From assembly GCA_964547645.1 (NCBI GenBank), contig CAZJOM010000001.1:62001-126000 (forward strand): DNA of 64,000 bases, written 5' to 3'. The stretch comes from SZUA-430 sp964547645 (lineage in GTDB: Bacteria; Pseudomonadota; Alphaproteobacteria; Micropepsales; Micropepsaceae). Both the position numbers and the translations under genes were made by a program. Below, piece after piece: positions 1 through 8,242 of the stretch. The notes beneath the pieces were generated by a model. The model did not search any database, had not been told where the DNA came from, and saw nothing but the letters and a program-made list of their open reading frames with translations. Position 1 is the first letter of the stretch; the number at the start of each line of letters is the position of its first letter.

Positions 1-3000
1 CGTTCTCGGGTGATCCGGTTGAAGGATCCGCGATCACAGTTTCGATCGCAGGCGTCACGGATGCGGACAATGTCTCGATCCTGAACCCAACTGGCGCTGT
101 AACAGGAACGGTCGCCTACTTCTGGCAGTCGGACAACGGCACGGGCGTCTTCACGGACATCCTCGGCTTTGCCGCTGGCGAAGTGGGCCGGGTCGGTGGG
201 CCGACGTTCACACCGACAGCTGACTTAGTCGGTCAGGCGTTGCGCGTTCGCGCCGTCTATAAGGACGCGAACGGCGTTCTTGAAGAGGTTTACTCGGACC
301 CGACGGCACCGGTTGGCAACGTCAACTTTGCGCCTGTCGGCACGGTCAACATCATCGGACAGCCGCCGGTCGAGGATCAGTTCTTGACTGCGATCCGCGC
401 GTTCACGGACGCGGATGGGCTCACGACCGCCGTGTTCAACTATCAGTGGCAGATGTCGGCGGACGGCATCAACGACTGGATCGATATTCCAAGCGGTGTC
501 CTGCCGACGTTCGTGCCGGGAGATGCCGAAGTTGGCATGTTCCTGCGGGCGGTGGTCACCTACACCGACGACCAAGGCACGCTGGAGACAAAGGCGTCGG
601 CGGCAACGACGGCACCAGTTGAGAACATCAACGACGCGCCAGCCTTCGTTGGCGAAGCCGCGTTCTTCGATGCGCCCCCGGCGGAAGGCTCGCCATTGAC
701 GGTCATTCCGAGCTTTGCGGACGACGATGGCTTGCCGGCGACGCTCACTTACGAATGGCAGATGCTCGACGGCGCCGACTGGGTTGCGATCCCCGGCGCC
801 CCCGATGCGCCTTCGTTCACGCCGGACCTCTCGCTCGTGGGTCAGCAGTTGCGCGTTCGGATCACTTACACGGATGCACACGGCACGTTCGAAGAAGTAT
901 TCTCCGAGGTGTCCGCACCGGTGCTCGACGCCAACGAAACGCCCATCGGCACAGTTGACATCAGCGATCTCTCGCCGACGGAAACACAGACGCTTTCGGC
1001 GACGATCAACTTCACCGATGGCGACGGTCTTGTTGGTGTTGCGTTCGACTACCAGTGGGAGCAGTCCGACGGCGTCAACTGGAATCCCATTGCCGGCGCC
1101 AACGCCGCCACCTTCACGCCGACACAAGATCAGGTGAACAGCGAGCTGCGCGTTGTCGTCAGCTACATCGATAATGGCGGACACGCAGACTCCGTCACAT
1201 CGGCGCCTACAATCGTCACCGGCGACTTCATCAACGACGGCGCCGCAGGTGCGGCGCTGACCGGGACCGAAGGTCAAGACATCATCTTCGGCAATGGCGG
1301 CGCGGACGTGCTGACCGGTTTGGGTGAGGACGATCTCCTCGACGGCGGCGCGGGCGGCGACGTCCTCGACGGCGGTGCTGGTAACGACACTCTTACGGGT
1401 GGCGCTGCCGACGACATCGTCAACGGCGATGTTGGCGACGACACAATCGTCTACAACGTCGGCGACGGTGCCGACACCACGGACGGCGGCGATGACGCCG
1501 ATACGATGAACATTATCGGCGCGGCAGCGGCGGATACGCTGAACGTCGTGTTCGATGGGGCATCCATCGTCAATGTCGGCGGCGGCACGGTTGCCAACGT
1601 CGAGACCGTCAACGTCAACCTGGGCGCCGGCGTCAACACGTTGAACTACAACCCGCCGGGCGGTCTGCTGACGACGGCGAACGTTGTTGTGAACCTCGGG
1701 CTCAACGCCGCGTCTGGCTTTGCCTCGGTGCTCAACGTCCAGAACGTGACAACGGGCTCGGGCGATGACCAGTTGACCGGCAACGCGCTGGCCAACACGC
1801 TGGACGGCGGCGCAGGCGCCGATACGTTCTTCGGGACGGCCGGCGATGGTAACGACAACCTGATCGGCGGCGCCGGCATCGACACCTACGACTTGTCGGC
1901 AACGACGGCGGCAGCAACGATCACGTTGGGCAATGCGACCAGCGCGCAGATCGGAACCGACGTACTCTCAGGCATCGAAAGCTTCGTCGGCAGCCAAGGC
2001 GGCGACACGATCACCGTCAACGGCGGCGTCAACGTCATCGACGGTCAAGGTGGCGCTGACATCATCAACGCCGGCGGCGGTGCGGACATCGTCTTCGGCG
2101 GGGCCGGCAACGACACGATCCAGTACGTGATCGGTGACGGTGCCGATACGGTCGACGGCGGCGCGGACAACGATACGCTGGCGATCACCGGCACCGGTGC
2201 GGCCAACACGTTGGCGGTGGTGTTCAACGGCGCGCGGATCACCAACGTGGCCGGCGGTGCGATCTCGAACATCGAGAACGTAACAGCGGACCTCCTAGGT
2301 GGCACAGATACGTTAAGCTACGGCGCGAGCACGGCGGCGGTGAACGTCGACTTGCAACTTGGAACGGCGTCGGGCTTCACCAGCATCGCGAACATCGAGA
2401 ACGTGACCGGTGGCGCGGGCAACGACGTGCTGGCGGGTCGCGCAGGCGCCAATACGCTCTCGGGCGGCGCGGGCGACGATCGCTTCGTGGCGCGCGCCGG
2501 TGATGGCAACGACACTTATAATGGCGATGGCGGCAGCGATACGCTGGATCTGTCACTTACGAACGCGAACGCCAATGTCACGGCGGGCGCGGCGTCCAGC
2601 GCGCAAATCGGCAACGATACGCTGAACGGGATCGAGAACTTGATCGGCAGCCAAGGCAACGACACCATCAACTTCGCTGCTGGCGTGAACGTGATCGACG
2701 GCCAAGGCGGCAACGACACGATCAACTCGGGCGCCGGCAACGACATCGTGCTCGGCGGCAGCGGGAACGACACGATCAACGCCGGCGCGGGCGCGGATCG
2801 CATCACCGGCGGCACCGGCAACGACACCATGACGGGTGGTGCCAACGTCGACACCTTTGTGTTCGGGACCAATTTCGGTCTCGACCGCATCACCGACTTC
2901 GACTCGGTGGGAGGCAACGCCGATCGTTTGAACCTCGACTCTTCGCTTGGGATCAACGCGGGCAATTTCGCAGGATCGGTCACGATCTCTGCGATTGCAG

Positions 3001-3095
3001 GCGGCACACTGGTGACGATCGGGGCAAACTCGATCACGCTCTTGGGCGTGGCGGCGGCGACAGTCACGATCGACGACTTCACCTTCGGGCCGTAA
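1..3095 (+). CDS. RTX repeat protein with Ig-like repeats, 3' part (5' end outside window)
   Basis: The reading frame is open back to the first base, so the start lies outside the window; the GTG at 183 is internal. The N-terminal half (to about base 1230) has four repeats of about 100 residues with the recurring pattern FTDxDGL...YQWQ...D...FxP...VGxxLRVxxxYTD, as in bacterial Ig-like adhesin modules. From about 1260 to 2860 come glycine-rich GGxGxDxLxG nonapeptides, which bind calcium in RTX proteins. A block of about 225 residues (near 1440 and again near 2110) occurs twice. The C-terminus (FVFGTNFGLDRITDFD, then a hydrophobic tail) matches type I secretion substrates, which carry an uncleaved C-terminal signal. 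The two type I transporter pairs just downstream are the obvious exporters, by inference. Likely a secreted or surface adhesin. Confidence 0.9.
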   Translation, partial: FSGDPVEGSAITVSIAGVTDADNVSILNPTGAVTGTVAYFWQSDNGTGVFTDILGFAAGEVGRVGGPTFTPTADLVGQALRVRAVYKDANGVLEEVYSDPTAPVGNVNFAPVGTVNIIGQPPVEDQFLTAIRAFTDADGLTTAVFNYQWQMSADGINDWIDIPSGVLPTFVPGDAEVGMFLRAVVTYTDDQGTLETKASAATTAPVENINDAPAFVGEAAFFDAPPAEGSPLTVIPSFADDDGLPATLTYEWQMLDGADWVAIPGAPDAPSFTPDLSLVGQQLRVRITYTDAHGTFEEVFSEVSAPVLDANETPIGTVDISDLSPTETQTLSATINFTDGDGLVGVAFDYQWEQSDGVNWNPIAGANAATFTPTQDQVNSELRVVVSYIDNGGHADSVTSAPTIVTGDFINDGAAGAALTGTEGQDIIFGNGGADVLTGLGEDDLLDGGAGGDVLDGGAGNDTLTGGAADDIVNGDVGDDTIVYNVGDGADTTDGGDDADTMNIIGAAAADTLNVVFDGASIVNVGGGTVANVETVNVNLGAGVNTLNYNPPGGLLTTANVVVNLGLNAASGFASVLNVQNVTTGSGDDQLTGNALANTLDGGAGADTFFGTAGDGNDNLIGGAGIDTYDLSATTAAATITLGNATSAQIGTDVLSGIESFVGSQGGDTITVNGGVNVIDGQGGADIINAGGGADIVFGGAGNDTIQYVIGDGADTVDGGADNDTLAITGTGAANTLAVVFNGARITNVAGGAISNIENVTADLLGGTDTLSYGASTAAVNVDLQLGTASGFTSIANIENVTGGAGNDVLAGRAGANTLSGGAGDDRFVARAGDGNDTYNGDGGSDTLDLSLTNANANVTAGAASSAQIGNDTLNGIENLIGSQGNDTINFAAGVNVIDGQGGNDTINSGAGNDIVLGGSGNDTINAGAGADRITGGTGNDTMTGGANVDTFVFGTNFGLDRITDFDSVGGNADRLNLDSSLGINAGNFAGSVTISAIAGGTLVTIGANSITLLGVAAATVTIDDFTFGP

Positions 3096-3101
3096 GAAAA
3101 T

Positions 3102-3136
3102 CGGCCGGCGCGAGGCGAAAATCCTCGCGCTGGCCG
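3102..3136 (+). terminator. Strong stem-loop just after the RTX gene
   Basis: Arms 3102-3115 and 3123-3136 pair over 14 bp with one G-U pair and a 7-nt loop. It starts 6 nt after the RTX stop codon. No U-tract follows, so it may act as a Rho-assisted terminator or as a 3' mRNA stabiliser. Confidence 0.55.
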
Positions 3137-3559
3137 CCCCAACAAAGCTGTGGCGTCGTCGCATCAATCTTAACAAAATTATGCGGCAACCTGCCGCATG
3201 CCCGTCAGGGAATAAAGCACGACGTACGCGTTGCAAGACCTCACACTTAGGAGGCGAGCCGTCGCGGATTTATTCGCAAATGCGAGGAATTGAGCGGCAG
3301 TTCGAGCGGGCGGAAATGGCCGTTTGAGACCCCAAGTTCAGGGCCGTGATTGGGGTGCAACACGATCGTTTGCGCAATGGGATTACTACCTTCGGATTGG
3401 GGACATTTGAGAGACGTGCGTGCATTGGCGAAATGCCGGTTGCGGCTGAAGAAGCGAATGGTCGTGACTTCGGGTGACGACCACGGCGGTCTCGCGAGCC
3501 AAAGTACGTCACGTGACCCAGATCAAAGCCCGCGCGCAACTGTCCACACTACAAACACC

Positions 3560-3614
3560 CATGCTAGCCGCTTGATCCTTGAACCCGCGCTGCGCGCAAG
3601 CGACAACAAAAAAC
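3560..3614 (+). repeat. 55-bp sequence repeated on both sides of the N gap (copy 1)
   Basis: These 55 bases immediately precede the N run and are identical to 3715-3769, which immediately follow it. Two contig ends sharing one exact odd-length word is typical of de Bruijn assembly overlap rather than biology. Confidence 0.85.
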
Positions 3615-3714
3615 NNNNNNNNNNNNNNNNNNNNNNNNNNNNNNNNNNNNNNNNNNNNNNNNNNNNNNNNNNNNNNNNNNNNNNNNNNNNNNNNNNNNNN
3701 NNNNNNNNNNNNNN
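3615..3714. other. 100-N assembly gap
   Basis: A run of exactly 100 N. The flanks share 55 identical bases, so the true distance is probably zero, with the two copies being one sequence. Confidence 0.95.
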
Positions 3715-3769
3715 CATGCTAGCCGCTTGATCCTTGAACCCGCGCTGCGCGCAAGCGACAACAAAAAAC
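3715..3769 (+). repeat. 55-bp sequence repeated on both sides of the N gap (copy 2)
   Basis: Identical to 3560-3614; see that entry. Confidence 0.85.
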
Positions 3770-3836
3770 GGAGCCGCCTCATTGCATCTGCAATGGCCGC
3801 GGCATGCGTCCTCCCCTCACCTCTCGGAGCCCTATC

Positions 3837-5579
3837 GTGAACGACCAGCGTACAAGCCCGCTCGGACAGACGCTGTATCAATCGCGATCGGTGTTCATCA
3901 GTGTTGGCGTGTTTAGCCTGTTCATCAACCTCGCCATGCTGAACGGACCGCTGTTCATGCTGCAGGTTTACGACCGGGTGATGACCTCGCAGAGCGAAGA
4001 CACGCTGTTCTTCCTGCTGCTGCTTTCGGTCGGCATTCTAATTTTCCAGGCCATGGTTGAGGTCGCGCGCTCGGAGCTTTTGATCCGCACCTCGGCGCAA
4101 CTCGATGCGGCGTTGGGCGGTGAAACGTTTGCGCTTTCGCTGAGCGCCGACAAGGGCCAAGCGACGAGTTCGGCACAAGGGCTGCGTGATCTCGACATGT
4201 TGCGAAACTTCCTGTGCGGCCCGGGGTTGATCGCCATTTTCGACGCCCCCTGGACACCGATCTTTTTGATCTTCGTCTACGTGCTCCACCCCGCGCTGGG
4301 TGTGCTGGCAACGGTCGGCGCGCTGGTCATTTTCGGTCTAGCCTATTTGAGCGAACTGGCGACGCGGCGCGCCTTGAACGAAGCTGCAATTGCTCAGCGG
4401 GACTCCGAGTACTTCGTCGGTACCGCGCACAACAACTCGGAATCCGCGCGCGCGATGGGCATGGGCCAGAACCTGAAGCGGCGCTGGATGGAACACCATG
4501 AGGCAAGTCTCGCCTGGCAGGCGGTCGCCAGCGATCGCGGCGCTCGCCTGAGCTCGTCAGCGAAGCTGGCGCGGCAAGCGCTGCAGACCTTCTCGCTGGC
4601 GCTCGGGGCATGGCTAGCGCTGCACAACGAAATCTCGGCCGGCGCGATCGTGGCGTCGTCCATCATCATGGGCCGCGCGCTGGCGCCGATCGAAGCGACG
4701 ATCGGGCAATGGAAGAGCTTCATTCAAGCCCGCCAAGCCTATGCACGGCTGAGCGCGGCACTAAAGGTCGACATGCACAAGGGGCCGCGAACCCAGCTGC
4801 CCCCGCCACTCGGCAACTACAAACTTGAAGACGTATGGATGCGGTTTGACGGTGTGAAGGAACCGATCCTGCGCGGCGTCAATCTCGAGATCCCCGCCGG
4901 CGACATCGTCGGCATCATCGGACCGACGGGCGCAGGCAAGTCGACGCTTGCGCGTTTGATGATCGGCAACTGGAAACCTTCGGGCGGCAACGTGCGGCTG
5001 GACGGCGTCGAAGTGTCGAGTTGGCCCTCGGATGAGCTTGGGCCCCATATCGGCTATCTCGCGCAAGACGTCGAGCTGATGGATGGCACGGTCGCCGAAA
5101 ACATTTCGCGGTACGGCACACATGACTCGGCCGCCATCGTCGATGCGGCAAAGATTGCGTCGGCGCACGAATTCATCTTGGCGCTGCCCAATGGATACGA
5201 CACCGTGATCGGAGAACGCGGGCGACTGCTCTCAGGCGGGCAACGTCAGCGCGTTGCGTTTGCGCGCGCGATCTTCGGCAACTCGAAAGTCGTGGTACTC
5301 GACGAACCCAACGCCAATCTCGACGCCATGGGCGAAGCGGATTTACGGCGCGCGGTGCAGGCGCTGAAGGCGCAGGGCCGCACGGTGATCATCGTAACCC
5401 ATCGGCCGGGCATTCTGGCAGCCGTCGACAAGCTTGCCGTCATGCGCGCCGGTCAGATCGTGACCTATGGCCCGCGCGACGAAGTTCTCGGCGCACTGAA
5501 CAAGGCCGCCAACGAAGCGACACCCAAACCCCCATCTAACGTGACAAGTCTCGAGAACCGCTATGCTTCCACAGTCTAG
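3837..5579 (+). CDS. Type I secretion ABC permease/ATPase (PrtD family), copy 1
   Basis: Inner-membrane ATPase that energises one-step export of RTX-type proteins with an HlyD adaptor and a TolC-like pore. The N-terminal half has transmembrane helices beginning with VFISVGVFSLFINLAML. The C-terminal half is an ABC ATPase with Walker A GPTGAGKS (about residue 362), signature LSGGQRQR (about 465) and Walker B VVVLDEPNANLD, the last typical of PrtD-type exporters. I chose GTG 3837 (580 aa): the paralogue at 8243 begins at the same point, and GGAG lies 8 nt upstream; an ATG at 3804 has no homologous counterpart. It overlaps the downstream adaptor gene by 17 nt, so the two are co-translated. Probable cargo is the RTX protein upstream (inference). 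Confidence 0.93.
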   Translation: MNDQRTSPLGQTLYQSRSVFISVGVFSLFINLAMLNGPLFMLQVYDRVMTSQSEDTLFFLLLLSVGILIFQAMVEVARSELLIRTSAQLDAALGGETFALSLSADKGQATSSAQGLRDLDMLRNFLCGPGLIAIFDAPWTPIFLIFVYVLHPALGVLATVGALVIFGLAYLSELATRRALNEAAIAQRDSEYFVGTAHNNSESARAMGMGQNLKRRWMEHHEASLAWQAVASDRGARLSSSAKLARQALQTFSLALGAWLALHNEISAGAIVASSIIMGRALAPIEATIGQWKSFIQARQAYARLSAALKVDMHKGPRTQLPPPLGNYKLEDVWMRFDGVKEPILRGVNLEIPAGDIVGIIGPTGAGKSTLARLMIGNWKPSGGNVRLDGVEVSSWPSDELGPHIGYLAQDVELMDGTVAENISRYGTHDSAAIVDAAKIASAHEFILALPNGYDTVIGERGRLLSGGQRQRVAFARAIFGNSKVVVLDEPNANLDAMGEADLRRAVQALKAQGRTVIIVTHRPGILAAVDKLAVMRAGQIVTYGPRDEVLGALNKAANEATPKPPSNVTSLENRYASTV

Positions 5580-6906
5580 CCCCCGCCGGCCTAACCTGCC
5601 CGACAGAAAACTCACCGGTGCAGCTACCAGCACGCGCCGCGCGTTGATCGCCGGGTTCACCGTGATCGCGGCAACCGTGGGGGGCTTCGGCATCTGGAGC
5701 ACGACGGTGCCGATCGCAAGCGCCGTGGTCGCGAACGGTCAGGTCGTCGTTGCCTCCAAACGCAAACAGATCCAGCACCCGACCGGCGGCGTCATTCGCA
5801 AGCTGCATGTCGACAGTGGCTCGGTCGTGGCCGCGGGCGATGTACTTGTCGAACTGGACGATGCCGACGCAGCCGACCGCTATACGCGGGCCCGCGACGC
5901 GTTCTATGTAGCGCTGGCTTCTGAAGCGCGGTTGGAAGCAGAAACGCAGGATCTCGGCGCACCCATGTTCTCGCAGGAACTGTTGAAGGCGGCGGAAAAG
6001 CAGGCCTCGATCAAGGCGATCGTTGCCGGTCAGCAACGGCTCTTCGAAGTGCGGCGCGTGGAAGTGCGCGGACAACTCTCGATCATTCAAGAAGAGAACC
6101 AGCAGCTCAAGGACGAGCTTGCGGGCGCCAGTGCTGAGCGGCAAGCCGCCGACTCGCAAATCGGCTTGACGCAGAAAGAGTTGGCGGTCGTCGACGAGCT
6201 CTATCAAAAGGGTTACACGACACGCACGCGCGTGTTTTCCTTGCGCCGCGAAGTGGCGCAGCTGGCCGGGACCTCCGGCCGCGCCAAGGCCGCGATGGCA
6301 CGCATTCGCAGCGCGTTGATCGAAAACGAATTGAAGCTCGTGCAGGCGCGGAATCAAGTTCAGACCCAAATTCAGAGCGAGCTTCGCGAGACGCAGGCGA
6401 AGATCCCGAATTTGCGCGAGCAGTATCGCGCGGCCTCGCAGGCCTACGAGCGCATGACGATCCGGGCGCCGGTCGCCGGAACGGTGATGGCTTCGCGCAC
6501 GGTCACGATGGGCGCGGTGGTACGGCCGGGCGAAACCGTGCTCGAGATCGTGCCGTCGAACGATCGCCTGATGGTCGAGGTGCAGCTGCGGCCGACGGAC
6601 GTCGACTCGGTGCATGTCGGTCTCGAGACGGAAATTCGCTTCACCGGCCTCAGCCAGCGCACGACACTACCGATCCATGGAAAGGTCACGAATGTGTCGG
6701 CTGATGCCATTCAGGACGCACGGACCAGCGCGTCGTACTTCATCGCGGACGTCGATGTGCCGGCCGGCGAGTTGGAGCGGCTTCATGGCATTCAGCTCCA
6801 GCCCGGCATGCCGGCGTCGGTGATGATCAAGACCGGCGAGCGGACGGCGCTCGCCTATCTCACGCAGCCGCTGACGGACAGCATCAACCGCGCTTGGCGG
6901 GAATAA
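5563..6906 (+). CDS. HlyD-family type I secretion periplasmic adaptor, copy 1
   Basis: Membrane fusion protein that bridges the ABC transporter and a TolC-like outer-membrane channel. A single transmembrane helix lies near residues 27-47. It is followed by half of a biotinyl-lipoyl domain (HPTGGVIRKLHVDSGSVV), long alpha-helical coiled-coil stretches (about 110-290), and the second lipoyl half plus beta-barrel (RAPVAGTVMASRTV, RPGETVLEIVP). Length (447 aa) and the C-terminal YLTQPLTDSINRAWRE end are normal for the family and nearly identical to the paralogue at 9978. The start overlaps the end of the ATPase gene by 17 nt. It ends 3 nt before the stop of the convergent sigma-like gene. Confidence 0.93.
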   Translation: MLPQSSPRRPNLPDRKLTGAATSTRRALIAGFTVIAATVGGFGIWSTTVPIASAVVANGQVVVASKRKQIQHPTGGVIRKLHVDSGSVVAAGDVLVELDDADAADRYTRARDAFYVALASEARLEAETQDLGAPMFSQELLKAAEKQASIKAIVAGQQRLFEVRRVEVRGQLSIIQEENQQLKDELAGASAERQAADSQIGLTQKELAVVDELYQKGYTTRTRVFSLRREVAQLAGTSGRAKAAMARIRSALIENELKLVQARNQVQTQIQSELRETQAKIPNLREQYRAASQAYERMTIRAPVAGTVMASRTVTMGAVVRPGETVLEIVPSNDRLMVEVQLRPTDVDSVHVGLETEIRFTGLSQRTTLPIHGKVTNVSADAIQDARTSASYFIADVDVPAGELERLHGIQLQPGMPASVMIKTGERTALAYLTQPLTDSINRAWRE

Positions 6907-6909
6907 GGG

Positions 6910-7224
6910 TTAGTTTTCGCTCGCGATCATAAGGCGTAGCAACTCGCGCGCGTTCGACAAGCGCGCCATCAGTGCGTCGACGCTGAGATGCAGGCGATCT
7001 GCCGCCTCGCGGTAGGATAGGCCGTCGATGACGACCGCCGTGAGCGCCGCGCGGTCGCTCTCCGGCAACCGCTCAAAGCGATCGCGTGTTTTGGAAAGCA
7101 TCGCGAGAGTCTCGTTTATGCGTTTCGCGGCCTGCGCTTGCGGGTCGGGAACGACCATGCCGCCGCCGCGCCGCGTGCCCGGCTTGAGATCGCTCATAGA
7201 AACAACATTGCGATGCCCGCTCAT
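6910..7224 (-). CDS. Sigma-70 region 4-only protein (truncated ECF sigma paralogue)
   Basis: 104 aa from the ATG at 7224, preceded by a good GGGGAAG ribosome binding site. Residues 50-100 form an ECF sigma region 4 (LPESDRAALTAVVIDG, then LSYREAADRLHL), the -35-binding helix-turn-helix. They are closely similar to region 4 of the intact sigma factor at 12083-12622, including the preceding SKTRDRFERLPE. Region 2, needed for core RNA polymerase and -10 binding, is absent and is replaced by a basic N-terminus with no recognisable domain. It sits next to HlyD copy 1 exactly as the anti-sigma/sigma pair sits next to HlyD copy 2, so it is probably the remnant of a duplicated module. It could be a decaying gene or a DNA-binding modulator. 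Confidence 0.7.
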   Translation of the reverse strand: MSGHRNVVSMSDLKPGTRRGGGMVVPDPQAQAAKRINETLAMLSKTRDRFERLPESDRAALTAVVIDGLSYREAADRLHLSVDALMARLSNARELLRLMIASEN

Positions 7225-7337
7225 TCTTCTTCCCCGCCCCCTGGACCTTGGTAGGATAGCGTGTGCGAGCAAATTCGAGCCTGCGCAGATGGTCAGGTCA
7301 ATAGATTTTTTCGCTTGCGGCTTTTCCGCCGCCAAAT

Positions 7338-7970
7338 TTAGGGCTTTTCCGGGGCCTGTTGCGGTCCATTCGCAACTGGTGCGGCGGCCGGCAGCTTGAG
7401 CAAGCGCCTGAGCCGGTCGGCCATGACGTCGGGTCCGGCGCCGTACGCGACAGTATCCGTAACCGCACCCGCCTCATCGACCAAAAACACAGCTGCCGTA
7501 TGATCGAGCGTGTAGTCCTTGCCGGTTAGGGGGACACGATCGTAATCCACCTCAAATGCCTTGGCGACCCGGGCGGTGCTCTGAGCCGTTCCCGTAAGCG
7601 CGCGAACGCGGCCATTGAAGCCGGAGAAGTAGTTTTTCAACACGGCCGGGGTGTCGCGCGCGGGATCAAGCGACACGAAAATGACCTGGACGTGGTCGGC
7701 GGGCTTGCCAATCTTGGCCAAGGCCGCATCGATTTCGTAGACGGTCACGGGGCAAATCACCGGACAGTGGGTAAAGCCGAAAAAGACGGCGCGCGGTTTT
7801 CCATTCAGCTCGCGCCAACGCACCTGCACCCCTGCGTCGGTGGTGAGCACAACCTCATCGACACCTTTCCCGAGTGTGCTGACGCCTTCGGCCTTCGTGG
7901 CCGCGGCGTCGGCTATGCCGAAAGAGAGGCTGAGCGCCAGAATGCCGCCTAATAGTCCGCGCCGCTTCAC
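7338..7970 (-). CDS. SCO1/SenC family copper-binding thioredoxin-like protein
   Basis: Periplasmic, membrane-attached Sco protein. The family delivers copper to the CuA site of cytochrome c oxidase or acts as a thiol reductase. An N-terminal hydrophobic signal segment (residues 1-22) is followed by the thioredoxin fold with the copper ligands Cys69 and Cys73 in CPVIC and His157 in LDHTAAV, all present. 210 aa is normal. The start is GTG 7970 with GGGGA 6 nt upstream. It ends 113 nt upstream of the region-4 gene on the same strand, so the two may be co-transcribed. No oxidase genes lie nearby, so the exact target is unknown; the copper island lies 24 kb away. Confidence 0.9.
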   Translation of the reverse strand: MKRRGLLGGILALSLSFGIADAAATKAEGVSTLGKGVDEVVLTTDAGVQVRWRELNGKPRAVFFGFTHCPVICPVTVYEIDAALAKIGKPADHVQVIFVSLDPARDTPAVLKNYFSGFNGRVRALTGTAQSTARVAKAFEVDYDRVPLTGKDYTLDHTAAVFLVDEAGAVTDTVAYGAGPDVMADRLRRLLKLPAAAPVANGPQQAPEKP

Positions 7971-8242
7971 CGGAAATCCCCACGCTGCTGCAGATCCACC
8001 ATATCCGATCCGCGCTGTCTCTGCATTCGTTTAGCTAATCGCTTCGGCTGTGCCGAAGTGAGAAAGTTCCATCGATCGGCCGATCCGCCCATTTACGAGT
8101 TGCTAACCAGTTACAGCAAAAGCGCACGCAATATGGGCGGCAATCCGCCCTTCCCCGCACTCATGGGGTCGTCCGAACGGCGGAATGGCGCGGTCCCTGC
8201 AGTCCCCCGGGCTCGGGAAGGATTCCATCCCCTGGAGCCCCT
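7971..8242. other. Intergenic region between sco and T1SS copy 2
   Basis: This must hold divergent promoters. A small perfect hairpin (CTTCGGC-TGT-GCCGAAG, 8042-8058) is visible. No convincing gene: the short ORF at 8058-8246 has no recognisable features. GGAG just before 8243 serves the next gene. Confidence 0.45.

Larger units (their letters stand above)
3137..3836. other. Non-coding interval with assembly gap
   Basis: About 700 bases between the RTX gene and the first transporter gene. Only short ORFs without family resemblance are present. It contains the 100-N gap and the duplicated 55-mer. A weak FNR-like sequence (GTGAC-N4-ATCAA) sits at 3513-3526 but matches only one half-site well. 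GGAG at 3825-3828 is the ribosome binding site of the next gene. Confidence 0.6.

Noticed and set aside
225..1277. 350-aa ORF on the minus strand
   Set aside because: Antisense shadow of the RTX gene; Arg/Val-rich composition without domains.
1260..2860. Tandem DNA repeats that could be mistaken for a CRISPR array
   Set aside because: They encode in-frame RTX nonapeptides with degenerate spacing; no constant repeats with unique spacers.
3513..3526. FNR-like site GTGAC-N4-ATCAA
   Set aside because: Only one half-site fits; too weak beside the perfect box at 38239.
5536..6615. 359-aa ORF on the minus strand
   Set aside because: Antisense to HlyD copy 1; His/Arg-rich, no recognisable fold, while the plus-strand protein is a clear family member.
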